From Flagellimonas maritima (lineage in GTDB: Bacteria; Bacteroidota; Bacteroidia; Flavobacteriales; Flavobacteriaceae), in the NCBI RefSeq assembly GCF_003269425.1, contig NZ_CP030104.1, positions 3,071,001 through 3,135,000 of the forward strand: a DNA stretch of 64,000 bases. The letters are read 5' to 3'. A program made the position numbers and the translations under genes. Shown here piece after piece: positions 19,673 to 29,037 of this stretch (within the stretch, counting starts at the first letter, position 1; every line of letters begins with the position of its first letter). Under the pieces are notes generated by a model. That model was given only the letters and a program-made list of their open reading frames with translations, did no database searches and had not been told where the DNA came from.

Positions 19673-22369
19673 TTATCTTCTGCTGCTAAAAGGCTGGCTT
19701 CTATTTTCCCATTTTAGATCTTTAAGAATAGAACTCTTTATACCAATGAAAAAGTACCATCTTTCAAATTGACCAAAAGGAGTCCAATCAAAACTAAGAC
19801 GGAAACTATCAAGATCTCTATTGAAAGTAAAACGGGTGTCCGTAAAACCTTTGTCCTTAATATCATAACCCGAATTAAAACCTACTTCCCATTTTGGCGA
19901 TAGTTGTATGTTTCCCGAAAACATTAAGGAATGGTTGGTAATTTCCTTTTGTCGGTTACTGTTATTATAGGTGGCAACATAGGTAAATCGTATATCCCAA
20001 GGAATTTTAGTATTGTAAAGTGGGTTGTCAACTTCATTGGTCTCAGGATTTCTATTGTCAAAAAACGGTTGATCAGTGCGAACACCATCAATATCAAAAG
20101 GATTTTCACCATAATTGGGCGGTTCTACATTGATTTCATCATCATCTTCTTTATCACCACCTTTTATGAACATCTTACTATTCAAGCTAAAACCTGTATT
20201 GATTCTTGCCGAAGTCAACCTTAAAAGACCACCACCATTATTAATGTTCAGGGTGTTTATTCGAGACCCGTTATTGTCAATGGCATAAGGGTCCAGGGTA
20301 GCTGCAAAATTGATTGGAACATTTTTTATGATTTCCGTTGCCCCATTTAGGCTTATTGGGCGTAGTTTAAGAGAATCCGCTTCAAAGTTATAACTTGTGG
20401 AAAGTGTTAGATTACTCAGAATACTTACTTTTTTAGGCTCAATTGCCGTTGAGTCTTTATCCCTCACTTTGGCCTCTAAAGTATTCTGTAATGAGAAGCT
20501 CATGGAATTACCTCTTGTTAAGGAAGGTCTTCCATAAATACTTGTCTCAAAAGGAGTATATTGAACTTCTTCCCTATCACCATCTACATAGGTTTCGTAA
20601 AATTGCTCAAAAGATGGGGCATAACTATAACCTATGGATGGTCGCATTACATGCCGTATTGCTTGTATCTTTTTATCTTCACCTCGGTTAAAGGTTCCGT
20701 ATATGGTAGTTCCGATACTGGCTCCAAAATTATATTGGTTGAAACGGTCAAAACCGGAAATTGTATCCGTAACTATTTCTTCCTGTGCTTGGTCAAATCT
20801 TCGATTTATGGTTTCAAGTGTCCAGATATCCTGATAATTACCATTTAAACTTACACTTAAATATTTGGCAACCTTAAAATTGGTTGCAATCGGTATCCTA
20901 TGCCTTGCGCCAATACGGGCATCATCAAACATTGCCCCTGTAAAAAAATTTTCCTCTGGCGTAGTAATGCTGTTCTGTGCATTGACATCATATTGAAAGT
21001 TGATGTTGTCAATAATCCCTTTTTTAATACCGTCACGTTTTGCAAATGGAAAAATTCGTTCCATACTCCCTTGAAATGTTGGTAATTGCATGGTAACCGT
21101 TTCACTTCGTGTATTTAGACCATGGGTCAGCGTTAGACTTGTGTTGACCGATGGATATTCTGGAAACGTTTTGGAATAACTTATAGACGAATTTAAATTG
21201 TTGGTCTGGACTTGGGACCTATTATTTTGATTAAGTGAATTTGTGAAAAACTGACTACTTGCAAGGTTGACCGACGCTGAAAACCGTGAGTTTGGACTGG
21301 CCTTTGGGTCTTGCGTATGCCTGATTTGAATATTATAAATCGAGGATCGGCTAAAATCATCAAATCCTTTTTGACTCTGGATAATGTTTTCAAAGCTGAA
21401 ATTGAAATTTCCTCTAAACCTGTAGCGTTTTGCATAGATGGATTGAGTTCTAAAACCATAACTACCGTTTGTATAAAAGTCTCCTGATACACTTAAATCC
21501 ACATAATCGCTTATGGGCAGATAGTATCCTCCGTTCTGAAGAAAATAGCCTCTTTGCGGATCGTTCCCAAAGGTTGGAAATATCAATCCTGCTGTTCGTC
21601 CTTGAGAAAGTGGAAAGTAGGCGAATGGCAATGCAATGGGCGTTGGTACATCCACAATATAAAGGTTGCTAAAACCAGCAATTATTTTCTTTTTTGGAAC
21701 AAATTTTGCCTTACGGATTCTTATGTAGTAATCTGGATCTATGGTATCCTTTGAGGTTGTTAGTTTTCCTTCACTTAAAAAATAGACAGAGTCGTTTTCT
21801 TTTTTTGTTACTTCGGCATAGACTTTCATTGCATCGCTCCCCAACTGTCCCAGACCTGCTTGTTGCTCAGTTCTGGAATTCCATATTAATGCTTTTTGTG
21901 TATCAAAGTTAAATCTAATGGAATCTGGTCGCACCTCGTTGGTGCCCTGTTTAAAATACGGCAATTGGGAATAAGTTCCAGTTGAATCCTTTAATCTACC
22001 TGCATACACTTCATTTTTAATGTAATCCATTACAATGACACCGGCCTTTAGCTCTGTATCCTGATAATAGATTTCTGCCTCGTTGTACAAGTAAATCTTA
22101 TTGTCCTTTTGACTTAATTTTACGTAGTCTTTGGCCTTGTACTTAATTTTATCCAAGAGCAATGGCTGCTTCTTGGGAACTGTGTCTGACTGGATGGAAT
22201 CTAAAGGGATGGAATCATTTAAAATATTTTGTGGTAGGAGTGGAGCAACTATGGTATCCTGTATCGCCTTGATGGGCAACGGTACAATGGGATCTTCCTG
22301 AGCCGTTGTACTTATTGTGCTAAAGAGCAGAACAAATAGGAAAACTAAGGGATGTTTGTTTGATTGCAA
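19673..22369 (-). CDS. lptD: LPS-assembly outer-membrane protein LptD-like
   Basis: The 898-residue protein has a signal peptide ending at STTAQ (about residue 24). A periplasmic OstA/LptA-like jelly-roll follows (about residues 80-240, with YLYNEAEIYYQDTELKAG). The rest is a long beta-barrel rich in alternating aromatic strands. The FAYFPLSQGRTAGLIFPTFG segment is a recognisable LptD landmark. It places lipopolysaccharide in the outer leaflet with LptE. It lacks the disulfide pattern of E. coli LptD, as is common in Bacteroidota forms. It is divergent from the amidase gene. Confidence 0.9.
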   Translation of the reverse strand: MQSNKHPLVFLFVLLFSTISTTAQEDPIVPLPIKAIQDTIVAPLLPQNILNDSIPLDSIQSDTVPKKQPLLLDKIKYKAKDYVKLSQKDNKIYLYNEAEIYYQDTELKAGVIVMDYIKNEVYAGRLKDSTGTYSQLPYFKQGTNEVRPDSIRFNFDTQKALIWNSRTEQQAGLGQLGSDAMKVYAEVTKKENDSVYFLSEGKLTTSKDTIDPDYYIRIRKAKFVPKKKIIAGFSNLYIVDVPTPIALPFAYFPLSQGRTAGLIFPTFGNDPQRGYFLQNGGYYLPISDYVDLSVSGDFYTNGSYGFRTQSIYAKRYRFRGNFNFSFENIIQSQKGFDDFSRSSIYNIQIRHTQDPKASPNSRFSASVNLASSQFFTNSLNQNNRSQVQTNNLNSSISYSKTFPEYPSVNTSLTLTHGLNTRSETVTMQLPTFQGSMERIFPFAKRDGIKKGIIDNINFQYDVNAQNSITTPEENFFTGAMFDDARIGARHRIPIATNFKVAKYLSVSLNGNYQDIWTLETINRRFDQAQEEIVTDTISGFDRFNQYNFGASIGTTIYGTFNRGEDKKIQAIRHVMRPSIGYSYAPSFEQFYETYVDGDREEVQYTPFETSIYGRPSLTRGNSMSFSLQNTLEAKVRDKDSTAIEPKKVSILSNLTLSTSYNFEADSLKLRPISLNGATEIIKNVPINFAATLDPYAIDNNGSRINTLNINNGGGLLRLTSARINTGFSLNSKMFIKGGDKEDDDEINVEPPNYGENPFDIDGVRTDQPFFDNRNPETNEVDNPLYNTKIPWDIRFTYVATYNNSNRQKEITNHSLMFSGNIQLSPKWEVGFNSGYDIKDKGFTDTRFTFNRDLDSFRLSFDWTPFGQFERWYFFIGIKSSILKDLKWENRSQPFSSRR

Positions 22370-22499
22370 CGTGATAAATCCTATTTTTGTGCTAGTTTGG
22401 CTTAGTTTTTGGGCTCAAACTTACATATATTTTTTGTTCCGTTGATTGGGGATTACAATATTTTTAACCATTACGGAACGTCATTATTTCTTGTTTCTT

Positions 22500-23708
22500 A
22501 TGATTAAAAGTTGCTTATCTTTTTTTGTTTTTCTACTTATAGTCATCTCTTTTACATCGTTCACAAATAATGATGCACCAATATCTTTAAAAGACAAGTT
22601 TATTGTAGTCTTGGATGCTGGCCATGGTGGTCATGATCCCGGTAATTTGGGAAACGGTTATCTGGAAAAAAATATTGCACTGAATATTGTTTTGGAGACT
22701 GGAAAGGAACTGGAGAAAAACCCGGATATTAAGGTTATTTATACAAGGAATGATGACACTTTTGTCCCGCTACTGAAAAGAGGGGAAATTGCCAATAAGG
22801 CAAAAGCTGACCTTTTTGTATCTGTTCATTGTGATTCGCATACCTCGGACGCCCATGGTGCAGGGACCTTTGTTCTTGGACTTCATGCCAACAAACAAAA
22901 TTTTGAGGTGGCCAAAAAGGAAAATTCCGTAATATATCTAGAGGATAATTATGAACAGCGTTATGCGGAGTACAATATTAATTCACCAGAATCAGTAATC
23001 GGTCTTACCATTATGCAAGAAGAATTCTTGGACCAGAGCATTCTTCTAGGAAAAAAACTTCAAGACAACTTTACCAAGAAATTGAGTCGGAAAGATAGAA
23101 AAGTAAAGCAAGCTGGCTTCATTGTTTTGCATCAAACCTTTATGCCGAGCGTATTGGTGGAAACAGGTTTTCTAACCAATAAAAACGAAGGAAGTTATCT
23201 AAATTCAAAAAAAGGGCAGGCCGAGATGGGCAAAGCCATTGCCAACGCTGTTCTAGCATATAAAGCCGATATTGATAGCGGAATAGTGCAACCGGTCATT
23301 GATGAAGAAACTTCCATAGTTGAAACAGAAACTACCCAAGAAGCCACTAATGTTGAAGAACCCAAAACAACTGAAACTGTTGTTAATGTTCAAGAAACAA
23401 GAGAAGAGCTCACGAAAAATCCCGAACCGGAAATCACGACTCCCACCAAAGATTCGGGCTTGGTCTTTAAAGTACAATTAATGGCAAGTGCCAAAAACAT
23501 CCCTTTGAGAGCAAGCAGTTTTAATGGTCTGGAAACATTATCCAAGGAACCTTTTAAAAATTTATATCGCTACATGTACGGTGACGTTGGTTCCTATGAA
23601 GAGGCCAAAGTTCTAAAAGTTGAAGCCGATGCAAAAGGTTATACATCCTCTTACATAGTCGCATATAGAAACGGAAAAAGAGTTTCGTTATCGCAAGCGC
23701 TCAAATAG
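22500..23708 (+). CDS. N-acetylmuramoyl-L-alanine amidase with C-terminal SPOR domain
   Basis: The frame opens at a TTG at 22446, but the ATG at 22500 starts a proper signal peptide (MIKSCLSFFVFLLIVISF) and gives 402 residues. The Amidase_3 domain has VVLDAGHGGHDPG (Zn His), SVHCDSH (Zn His) and PSVLVETGFLTN (catalytic Glu). A Glu/Thr-rich linker follows, and the C-terminus (FKVQLMAS... to SSYIVAYRNGKRV) is a SPOR domain that binds denuded glycan at the septum. It cleaves the stem peptide from MurNAc in daughter-cell separation. It is first in a run with mlaD and the Fe-S genes. Confidence 0.92.
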   Translation: MIKSCLSFFVFLLIVISFTSFTNNDAPISLKDKFIVVLDAGHGGHDPGNLGNGYLEKNIALNIVLETGKELEKNPDIKVIYTRNDDTFVPLLKRGEIANKAKADLFVSVHCDSHTSDAHGAGTFVLGLHANKQNFEVAKKENSVIYLEDNYEQRYAEYNINSPESVIGLTIMQEEFLDQSILLGKKLQDNFTKKLSRKDRKVKQAGFIVLHQTFMPSVLVETGFLTNKNEGSYLNSKKGQAEMGKAIANAVLAYKADIDSGIVQPVIDEETSIVETETTQEATNVEEPKTTETVVNVQETREELTKNPEPEITTPTKDSGLVFKVQLMASAKNIPLRASSFNGLETLSKEPFKNLYRYMYGDVGSYEEAKVLKVEADAKGYTSSYIVAYRNGKRVSLSQALK

Positions 23709-23745
23709 GTATTGATTTCGATACCTGCTTTGTCAAAATTATTCC

Positions 23746-23753
23746 TAATTTTG
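23746..23753 (+). promoter_or_regulatory. Candidate internal promoter before mlaD
   Basis: TAATTTTG matches TAnnTTTG and lies 22 bp before the mlaD start. A TTTG at 23729-23732 is closer than the usual -33 distance. A weak AGGTAT/ATACCT hairpin at 23707-23726 overlaps the amidase stop. Confidence 0.3.
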
Positions 23754-23775
23754 TTGGAACAGTAAACTGAATCTT

Positions 23776-24741
23776 TTGAAACTAACCAGGGAAATTAAAA
23801 CTGCAATAATAGTAATTACGGGAATTTTAGCAGTGGTTTTCGGATTAAGTTACCTAAAGTCCTCTCCATTTTTTGAAAACAGCAAGACCCTTTACGCCAT
23901 ATATGACAATGTAGGTGGCTTGCAACCTGGCACACAGGTTTCGATAAACGGCCTAGAAGTTGGCAACGTTACAGATATTCGTTTTAAGGATACTTCTGGA
24001 AAGCTGCTCGTAACTCTTACGATAAGCGATGATTTTGAATTTTCCAAAAACAGTATTGCCGAATTGTACGATACAGGTATAATAGGGGGAAAGGGCATAC
24101 AGATAAAACCAGTATTCAACGGAGGTGCCACTGTCCAATCAGGAGATACCTTAAAAACCGATACCAAGCCAGGTATTACGGAACTGGTACAACAAAAATT
24201 GACCCCGTTACAGATGAAAGTAGAAGGTGCTGTATCCCACGCGGATTCACTTCTTCTTAAATTCAATGACATTCTTGATACGGAAACAAGAGAAGAGCTT
24301 AAAAAAAGTATAGCGGGACTTAGCCAAGTGGTGGGAGCCTTCAATGCAAGTGCTCAAAAGCTTAATGTCCTGTTGGATGATAATAAGGAACAATTGGATA
24401 ATTCTTTAAAAAACGTAGATAATATCACCACTAATTTTTCCAAACTTTCAGATTCCTTGGCAAGTGCTGGTCTAGCGGAAACGATATCAAGTTTTCAAAG
24501 CACAGTGGACAAATTGAACAATGTGCTCGGAAAGATTGAGAAAGGCGAAGGGTCTTTGGGCAAACTCACCCAAGATGAAAAGTTATACGATAATCTCAAT
24601 TCAGCTTCTAGGGAACTGGACCTTTTGTTACAGGACTTTAGGCTGAATCCAAAAAGATATGTCAATGTTTCTGTTTTTGGAAAAAAGCAAAAAGAATATG
24701 AACTTCCCGAGGACGACCCCGCTGCAAAAAACCAAAACTAA
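23776..24741 (+). CDS. MlaD/MCE-domain lipid transport protein
   Basis: This 321-residue protein probably starts at a TTG, since no ATG precedes the anchor helix. One N-terminal transmembrane helix (AIIVITGILAVVFGLSYL) is followed by the MCE domain (YDNVGGLQPGTQVSINGLEVG...). A long helical, coiled-coil-prone tail follows (about 130-290). It is anchored in the inner membrane and should form a periplasmic ring that shuttles phospholipids between membranes. The mlaE and mlaF partners are not in the window. It follows the amidase gene and is 3 bp from the Fe-S membrane protein gene. Confidence 0.9.
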   Translation: MKLTREIKTAIIVITGILAVVFGLSYLKSSPFFENSKTLYAIYDNVGGLQPGTQVSINGLEVGNVTDIRFKDTSGKLLVTLTISDDFEFSKNSIAELYDTGIIGGKGIQIKPVFNGGATVQSGDTLKTDTKPGITELVQQKLTPLQMKVEGAVSHADSLLLKFNDILDTETREELKKSIAGLSQVVGAFNASAQKLNVLLDDNKEQLDNSLKNVDNITTNFSKLSDSLASAGLAETISSFQSTVDKLNNVLGKIEKGEGSLGKLTQDEKLYDNLNSASRELDLLLQDFRLNPKRYVNVSVFGKKQKEYELPEDDPAAKNQN

Positions 24742-24744
24742 ACT

Positions 24745-26070
24745 ATGGAGTACTTGCCCAATATACTTTTTGCACTTGCCCTTATAGCAGGAGTAGGTTT
24801 TTTTTCTAGAAATGTAAAGAAGCTCTCTAGGAATATCAAACTGGGAAAGGATGTTAAGGTAAATGACAATAAATCGCAACGCTGGACCAATATGGCAAAA
24901 ATTGCTTTGGGCCAGACGAAAATGGTCGTTCGTCCTATAGCAGGACTTATGCATTTAATTGTATACATTGGTTTTATCATTATAAACATTGAGGTCTTAG
25001 AGATTATAATAGATGGACTATTGGGGACTCACAGGATTTTTGCTTCATTGGGGGCATTTTATAATATTTTGATAGGTTCCTTTGAAATTTTGGCATTTTT
25101 GGTAATCGTTGCCGTTGTCATTTTTTGGCTTAGAAGAAATATTATCAAGCTAAAACGATTTATAAAACCTGAAATGGAAGGATGGCCCAAAAAGGACGGG
25201 AATCTTATTCTTTATATTGAATTGGTGCTCATGTTTTTGTTTTTGACCATGAATGCTGCTGATTTTCAATTGCAGCAGATGGGTGCCGCAGACTATACAG
25301 AAGCAGGTGCTTTTCCTATAAGCCAATTCATAGCGCCGTTATTTGAGGGCATGTCGATATCGAACCTTATTCTAGTTGAGCGTACCGCTTGGTGGCTGCA
25401 CATTCTTGGGATATTGGCTTTTTTAAATTATCTATATTATTCCAAACATCTACATATTTTATTGGCTTTTCCAAATACCTACTATGGAAAATTGAAGCCA
25501 CAGGGAGAGTTTGATAATGTTGAAGCAGTTACCAATGAAGTAAAGCTGATGATGGACCCAACAGCAGACCCTTTTGCAGCACCAACTGAAGATGCTGCGG
25601 AACCAGAAAAATTTGGGGCTTCAGATGTTATGGATTTAAACTGGGTACAGTTGCTCAATGCCTACACATGCACAGAATGTGGAAGATGTACTTCAGAATG
25701 TCCTGCAAACCAGACAGGTAAAAAACTTTCTCCTAGAAAAATAATGATGGATACCCGTGATAGGTTAGAGGAAGTTGGTAAAAATATGGATGCCAACAAA
25801 GGGGAGTTTGTATCAGATGGAAAACAATTATTGGATGATTACATCACGCGAGAAGAATTGTGGGCGTGCACAACTTGTAATGCATGTGTAGAAGCTTGTC
25901 CCGTGAGCATAGACCCTTTATCCATTATAGTAGAAATGCGTAGGTTTTTGGTAATGGAGCAATCTGCAGCGCCATCGGACTTGAATAATATGATGGGGAA
26001 TTTGGAAAACAATGGTGCTCCATGGCCCTTTAACCAAATGGACAGGCTCAACTGGACACAAGAATCCTAA
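24745..26070 (+). CDS. Membrane-bound 4Fe-4S dicluster (Fe-S)-binding protein
   Basis: The 441-residue protein has five or so transmembrane helices in its first 240 residues, like the cytochrome-b-type NarI/DsrM half of heterodisulfide-reductase-like enzymes. The soluble C-terminal part has two [4Fe-4S] motifs: CTECGRCTSECP (C309, C312, C315, C319) and CTTCNACVEACP. Such proteins pass electrons between the quinone pool and a partner. The partner is most likely the CCG-domain protein encoded 13 bp downstream. Electron donor and acceptor are unknown. Confidence 0.85.
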   Translation: MEYLPNILFALALIAGVGFFSRNVKKLSRNIKLGKDVKVNDNKSQRWTNMAKIALGQTKMVVRPIAGLMHLIVYIGFIIINIEVLEIIIDGLLGTHRIFASLGAFYNILIGSFEILAFLVIVAVVIFWLRRNIIKLKRFIKPEMEGWPKKDGNLILYIELVLMFLFLTMNAADFQLQQMGAADYTEAGAFPISQFIAPLFEGMSISNLILVERTAWWLHILGILAFLNYLYYSKHLHILLAFPNTYYGKLKPQGEFDNVEAVTNEVKLMMDPTADPFAAPTEDAAEPEKFGASDVMDLNWVQLLNAYTCTECGRCTSECPANQTGKKLSPRKIMMDTRDRLEEVGKNMDANKGEFVSDGKQLLDDYITREELWACTTCNACVEACPVSIDPLSIIVEMRRFLVMEQSAAPSDLNNMMGNLENNGAPWPFNQMDRLNWTQES

Positions 26071-26083
26071 AAGAAAATTTTGA

Positions 26084-26875
26084 ATGGCAAATGAAATGAA
26101 AGTACCCACTATGGCTTCACTTTTTGCTGAAGGAAAACAGCCCGAGGTTCTATTTTGGGTGGGGTGCGCAGGAAGTTTTGACGACAGGGCAAAAAAAATT
26201 ACAAAAGCTTTTGTGAAAATACTGAACAAGGCAGGGGTAAGCTTCGCGGTATTGGGTACCGAGGAAAGCTGTACGGGCGACCCTGCGAAAAGAGCAGGAA
26301 ACGAATTTTTATTTCAGATGCAAGCGGTTACCAATATCGAAGTAATGAACGCCTACGAAATCAAAAAAGTGGTTACAGCTTGCCCACACTGTTTTAATAC
26401 CATCAAAAACGAATATCCGGGATTGGGTGGAAATTATGAAGTAATCCATCATACACAGTTTTTAAAACAGTTGTTGGATGAAGGAAAAATAACTTTGCAA
26501 GGTGGAACTTATAAAGGTAAACGCATTACTTATCACGACCCCTGTTATTTAGGCAGGGCAAACGATGTTTTTGAAGCTCCCCGAGAACTCATTCAAAAAT
26601 TGGATGCAGAACTGGTGGAGATGAAAAACTGCCGTAAACGTGGATTATGTTGTGGCGCTGGTGGCGCACAAATGTTCAAAGAAGCAGAGCCTGGGGATAA
26701 AGAAGTCAATATAGAACGGACCGAACAAGCTTTGGAGACTCAGCCCGAAATAATTGCAGCAGCTTGTCCCTTTTGTAATACTATGATGACGGATGGGGTT
26801 AAGAATAAAGAGAAGGAAGCCAACATCAAAGTCATGGACGTTGCGGAACTTATTGCGTCAGCAGAAGATTTATAA
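26084..26875 (+). CDS. CCG-domain (Fe-S)-binding protein, HdrB/GlpC-like
   Basis: The 263-residue soluble protein has two cysteine-rich CCG-type repeats: VGCAGSF...ESCTGDP...ACPHCFN and DPCYLGR...GLCCGAGG...ACPFCNT. These are the ligands of the HdrB-type cluster that performs disulfide or substrate reduction. Together with the upstream membrane Fe-S protein it forms a two-subunit reductase-like complex, common in Bacteroidota and without a settled substrate that I know of. It is co-transcribed, with a 13-bp gap before and 17 bp after. Confidence 0.88.
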   Translation: MANEMKVPTMASLFAEGKQPEVLFWVGCAGSFDDRAKKITKAFVKILNKAGVSFAVLGTEESCTGDPAKRAGNEFLFQMQAVTNIEVMNAYEIKKVVTACPHCFNTIKNEYPGLGGNYEVIHHTQFLKQLLDEGKITLQGGTYKGKRITYHDPCYLGRANDVFEAPRELIQKLDAELVEMKNCRKRGLCCGAGGAQMFKEAEPGDKEVNIERTEQALETQPEIIAAACPFCNTMMTDGVKNKEKEANIKVMDVAELIASAEDL

Positions 26876-26892
26876 TACAAATTTAAACCAAA

Positions 26893-27747
26893 ATGAAATA
26901 CTTTCTTAGATATACGGCTCTACTTTCCTCTTGCATTTTGCTATTTGCATTTATAGCAGAAGATAGATTAAAGGATGATTTATTGTTTTATGTTTCGTTT
27001 GACAAAGGCTCGACTGCTGACATTGCTACAGGCGATAATACAATTTACACTTCCGAACTTAGAAAGAACCTCCAAGATGCAAAACCTGGACTCCTGAATC
27101 CAGATGTGGTCATTGCAAAGGGTGCGGGTCTAAGTGGAGACGCTCTGGAATTTAAGAAAAAGAGCAAGATGGTTACCTTTTTCAAAGCAGCTGAAAATGT
27201 GGGCTATTCTAAAGAAAATTGGAACGGTGCAGTGTCATTTTGGTTACAATTGGACCCTGCAAAAGATTTAGAACCCGGTTACTGTGACCCCGTTCAAATA
27301 ACGGATGTCAATTATAACGATGCTGCACTGTGGGTAGATTTTACCAAAGAAAACCCTAGGAATTTTCGTTTGGGCGTGTTAGGGGATTTGGAAGTTTGGA
27401 ATCCTAAAAAATTGGGCCCGGATGAGAATCAAGATTATTTAAGGCGATTGGTTACTGTAAGCAAGCCTCCTTTTATGAGGGGCGAATGGACGCATATTGT
27501 AATCAACTTTTCAGGATTGAATACGGAGAATGGCAGCGCAGAATTATACGTTAACGGGGAAATTAAAGGAAAAGTTCCTCCCATAAAAGACCCGTTCACT
27601 TGGGATGAAGAAAAAGCAAATATTTTATTGGGGCTCAATTATATAGGCTTATTCGACGAACTTTCTATATTCAGCAGACCGTTAAATACTGATGAAATAG
27701 GACGTATATATAACGCAAAAGATGGTTTAAAATCTCTCTTGGATTAA
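26893..27747 (+). CDS. Secreted LamG/concanavalin-like domain protein
   Basis: The 284-residue protein has a signal peptide (YTALLSSCILLFAFIA). The remainder reads as one laminin-G/concanavalin-like beta-sandwich, with the typical closing LGLNYIGLFDELSIFSRPLNTDEI. No catalytic residues are obvious, so it probably binds a glycan or protein in the periplasm or at the surface. It lies in the envelope operon behind the two Fe-S genes. Its function there is not known. Confidence 0.75.
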   Translation: MKYFLRYTALLSSCILLFAFIAEDRLKDDLLFYVSFDKGSTADIATGDNTIYTSELRKNLQDAKPGLLNPDVVIAKGAGLSGDALEFKKKSKMVTFFKAAENVGYSKENWNGAVSFWLQLDPAKDLEPGYCDPVQITDVNYNDAALWVDFTKENPRNFRLGVLGDLEVWNPKKLGPDENQDYLRRLVTVSKPPFMRGEWTHIVINFSGLNTENGSAELYVNGEIKGKVPPIKDPFTWDEEKANILLGLNYIGLFDELSIFSRPLNTDEIGRIYNAKDGLKSLLD

Positions 27748-27773
27748 TTTAAGAACATATAATTACAACTTTT

Positions 27774-28256
27774 ATGTTAGTACCTTTTGATAAGCTTCCT
27801 GATGACTCCAGAATTTGGATTTATCAATCCAACAGAAATTTTAACGAAGCCGAGCTTGAAGAAATTCAAGAGAAAATGAAGAGTTTTATTACGGCATGGA
27901 CAGCACATGGAAGTCAATTGGAAGCGGGTTTTGAAATCAAGTACAAGAGATTTATAATTATTGGTTTGAACCAATCCAGTACAGGTGCATCTGGGTGTTC
28001 CATAGATGCTTCCGTACATTTTATCCAAGAGTTGGAAAAAAAATACGATGTAGAACTATTGGATAGAATGAACGTGTCTTTTAAGCAAGGGGAATACATA
28101 ACCTATAAGCCTTTAAAAGATTTTAAAAAAATGGCCAGGGAAAAAGCCATCTCAAGTAATACAATAGTGTTCAACAACTTGGTAACCAATAAATCTGAAT
28201 ATTTAGAACATTGGGAAGTTCCCGTTAGTGAAAGTTGGCATTCACGATTTGTTTGA
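27774..28256 (+). CDS. Conserved small Bacteroidota protein of unknown function
   Basis: The 160-residue soluble protein starts with LVPFDKLPDDSRIWIYQSNR and has a conserved GCSIDASVHFI core and FNNLVTNK. I recall homologues across Flavobacteriaceae that are often labelled ABC transporter ATPase. However, there is no Walker A, Q-loop, signature or Walker B motif here, so that label is unsupported. It has no signal peptide. It is the last gene of the envelope operon, 26 bp after the LamG gene. Confidence 0.75.
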   Translation: MLVPFDKLPDDSRIWIYQSNRNFNEAELEEIQEKMKSFITAWTAHGSQLEAGFEIKYKRFIIIGLNQSSTGASGCSIDASVHFIQELEKKYDVELLDRMNVSFKQGEYITYKPLKDFKKMAREKAISSNTIVFNNLVTNKSEYLEHWEVPVSESWHSRFV

Positions 28257-28389
28257 TGTATTTTCTACCATGTTTAGCTAATTTTCAGTCCACTGGACTT
28301 TCTCCCTCTTATTTTACACTATTCATCTTTAGATTTTCAATAGGATAAGTATCGATATAAAATAGTGTGGTTTTGTGACTTTACTTTAA

Positions 28390-28640
28390 ATGGTGATTAT
28401 GAGTATGGCAAAATCAAACAATACAACGAAAGAATTAGTAAGTTGGATTGAATCCTTGACAGATGACCCCATATTAGGCTTATAAACTCTTTAAAATTGC
28501 CCAGCGAAGGGAAATCAACTGATTGGTGGGAAACGCTTATCACAAAAGATAAGGAGAATACTTTGATGGGAATTCAAGATTTTCATAATAATGATATAAT
28601 CGATTCAAAGGAATTCTGGAACGATCTGAAAAATGGATGA
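28390..28640 (+). pseudogene. Antitoxin remnant of a RelE/ParE-type toxin-antitoxin pair, frameshifted
   Basis: The frame from ATG 28390 (or 28405) reads MAKSNNTTKELVSWIESLTDDPILGL and stops at 28483. In a second frame the sequence goes on without a break as IRLINSLKLPSEGKSTDWWE to EFWNDLKNG, with its stop at 28638-28640. Joined by one frameshift near 28470 this gives about 80 residues, a typical size for such antitoxins. The stop overlaps the ATG of the toxin frame at 28633, the usual TA arrangement. Antitoxin identity rests on context and layout. Confidence 0.6.
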
Positions 28641-28928
28641 GCTTTCCGAAGTGAAATGGACTAAAAGGTCGTTAAAAATGCTATTACTATTAAACGATGC
28701 CTTACTGAAAAATTCACTCACAAAGAAGTCTTGAAATTTGAAAGTATACTAAAACAATTTGAATTAACGGTATCCAATTTCCCAACACTCTATCCTGAAT
28801 CAAAATCCAAGAGAAACTTAAGACGTGCCGTTATACATAAGCACACAACTATCTATTATTTATTTGTAAAAAAGAAGGTTGCCATTATTGTCATAAAGGA
28901 TAATAGACAAGAAAAAGCAAGCAATTAG
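28633..28928 (+). pseudogene. RelE/ParE-family toxin, frameshifted
   Basis: The frame from ATG 28633 encodes DELSEVKWTKRSLK, the ParE/RelE N-terminus, and is then thrown out of frame at a run of five A near 28677. One extra A would restore the frame to AITIKRCLTEKFTHKEVLKFESI and on to the C-terminus RAVIHKHTTIYYLFVKKK and VIIVIKD-like VAIIVIKDNRQ. The repaired protein would be about 98 residues, the normal toxin size. The open 65-codon frame at 28731-28928 is therefore only the 3' half of a broken gene. Confidence 0.7.
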
Positions 28929-29037
28929 ACTAAACCCTTAGAGAACAATTTTCTTAAAATATCTTAATTACTAAGCTTTCTTCGATGAAAAGCAATATTT
29001 TTAGCAGCAATAAGTTGATGTCTTAGACAACATATTT

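Noticed and set aside
28287..28299. AGTCCA/TGGACT hairpin as a terminator of the envelope operon
   Set aside because: The stem is 6 bp with a single-base loop, which cannot form a normal hairpin, and there is no T-run.
28731..28928. A separate 65-residue protein
   Set aside because: Its content is the C-terminal half of a RelE/ParE toxin whose N-terminal half lies upstream in another frame, so it is part of a broken gene.
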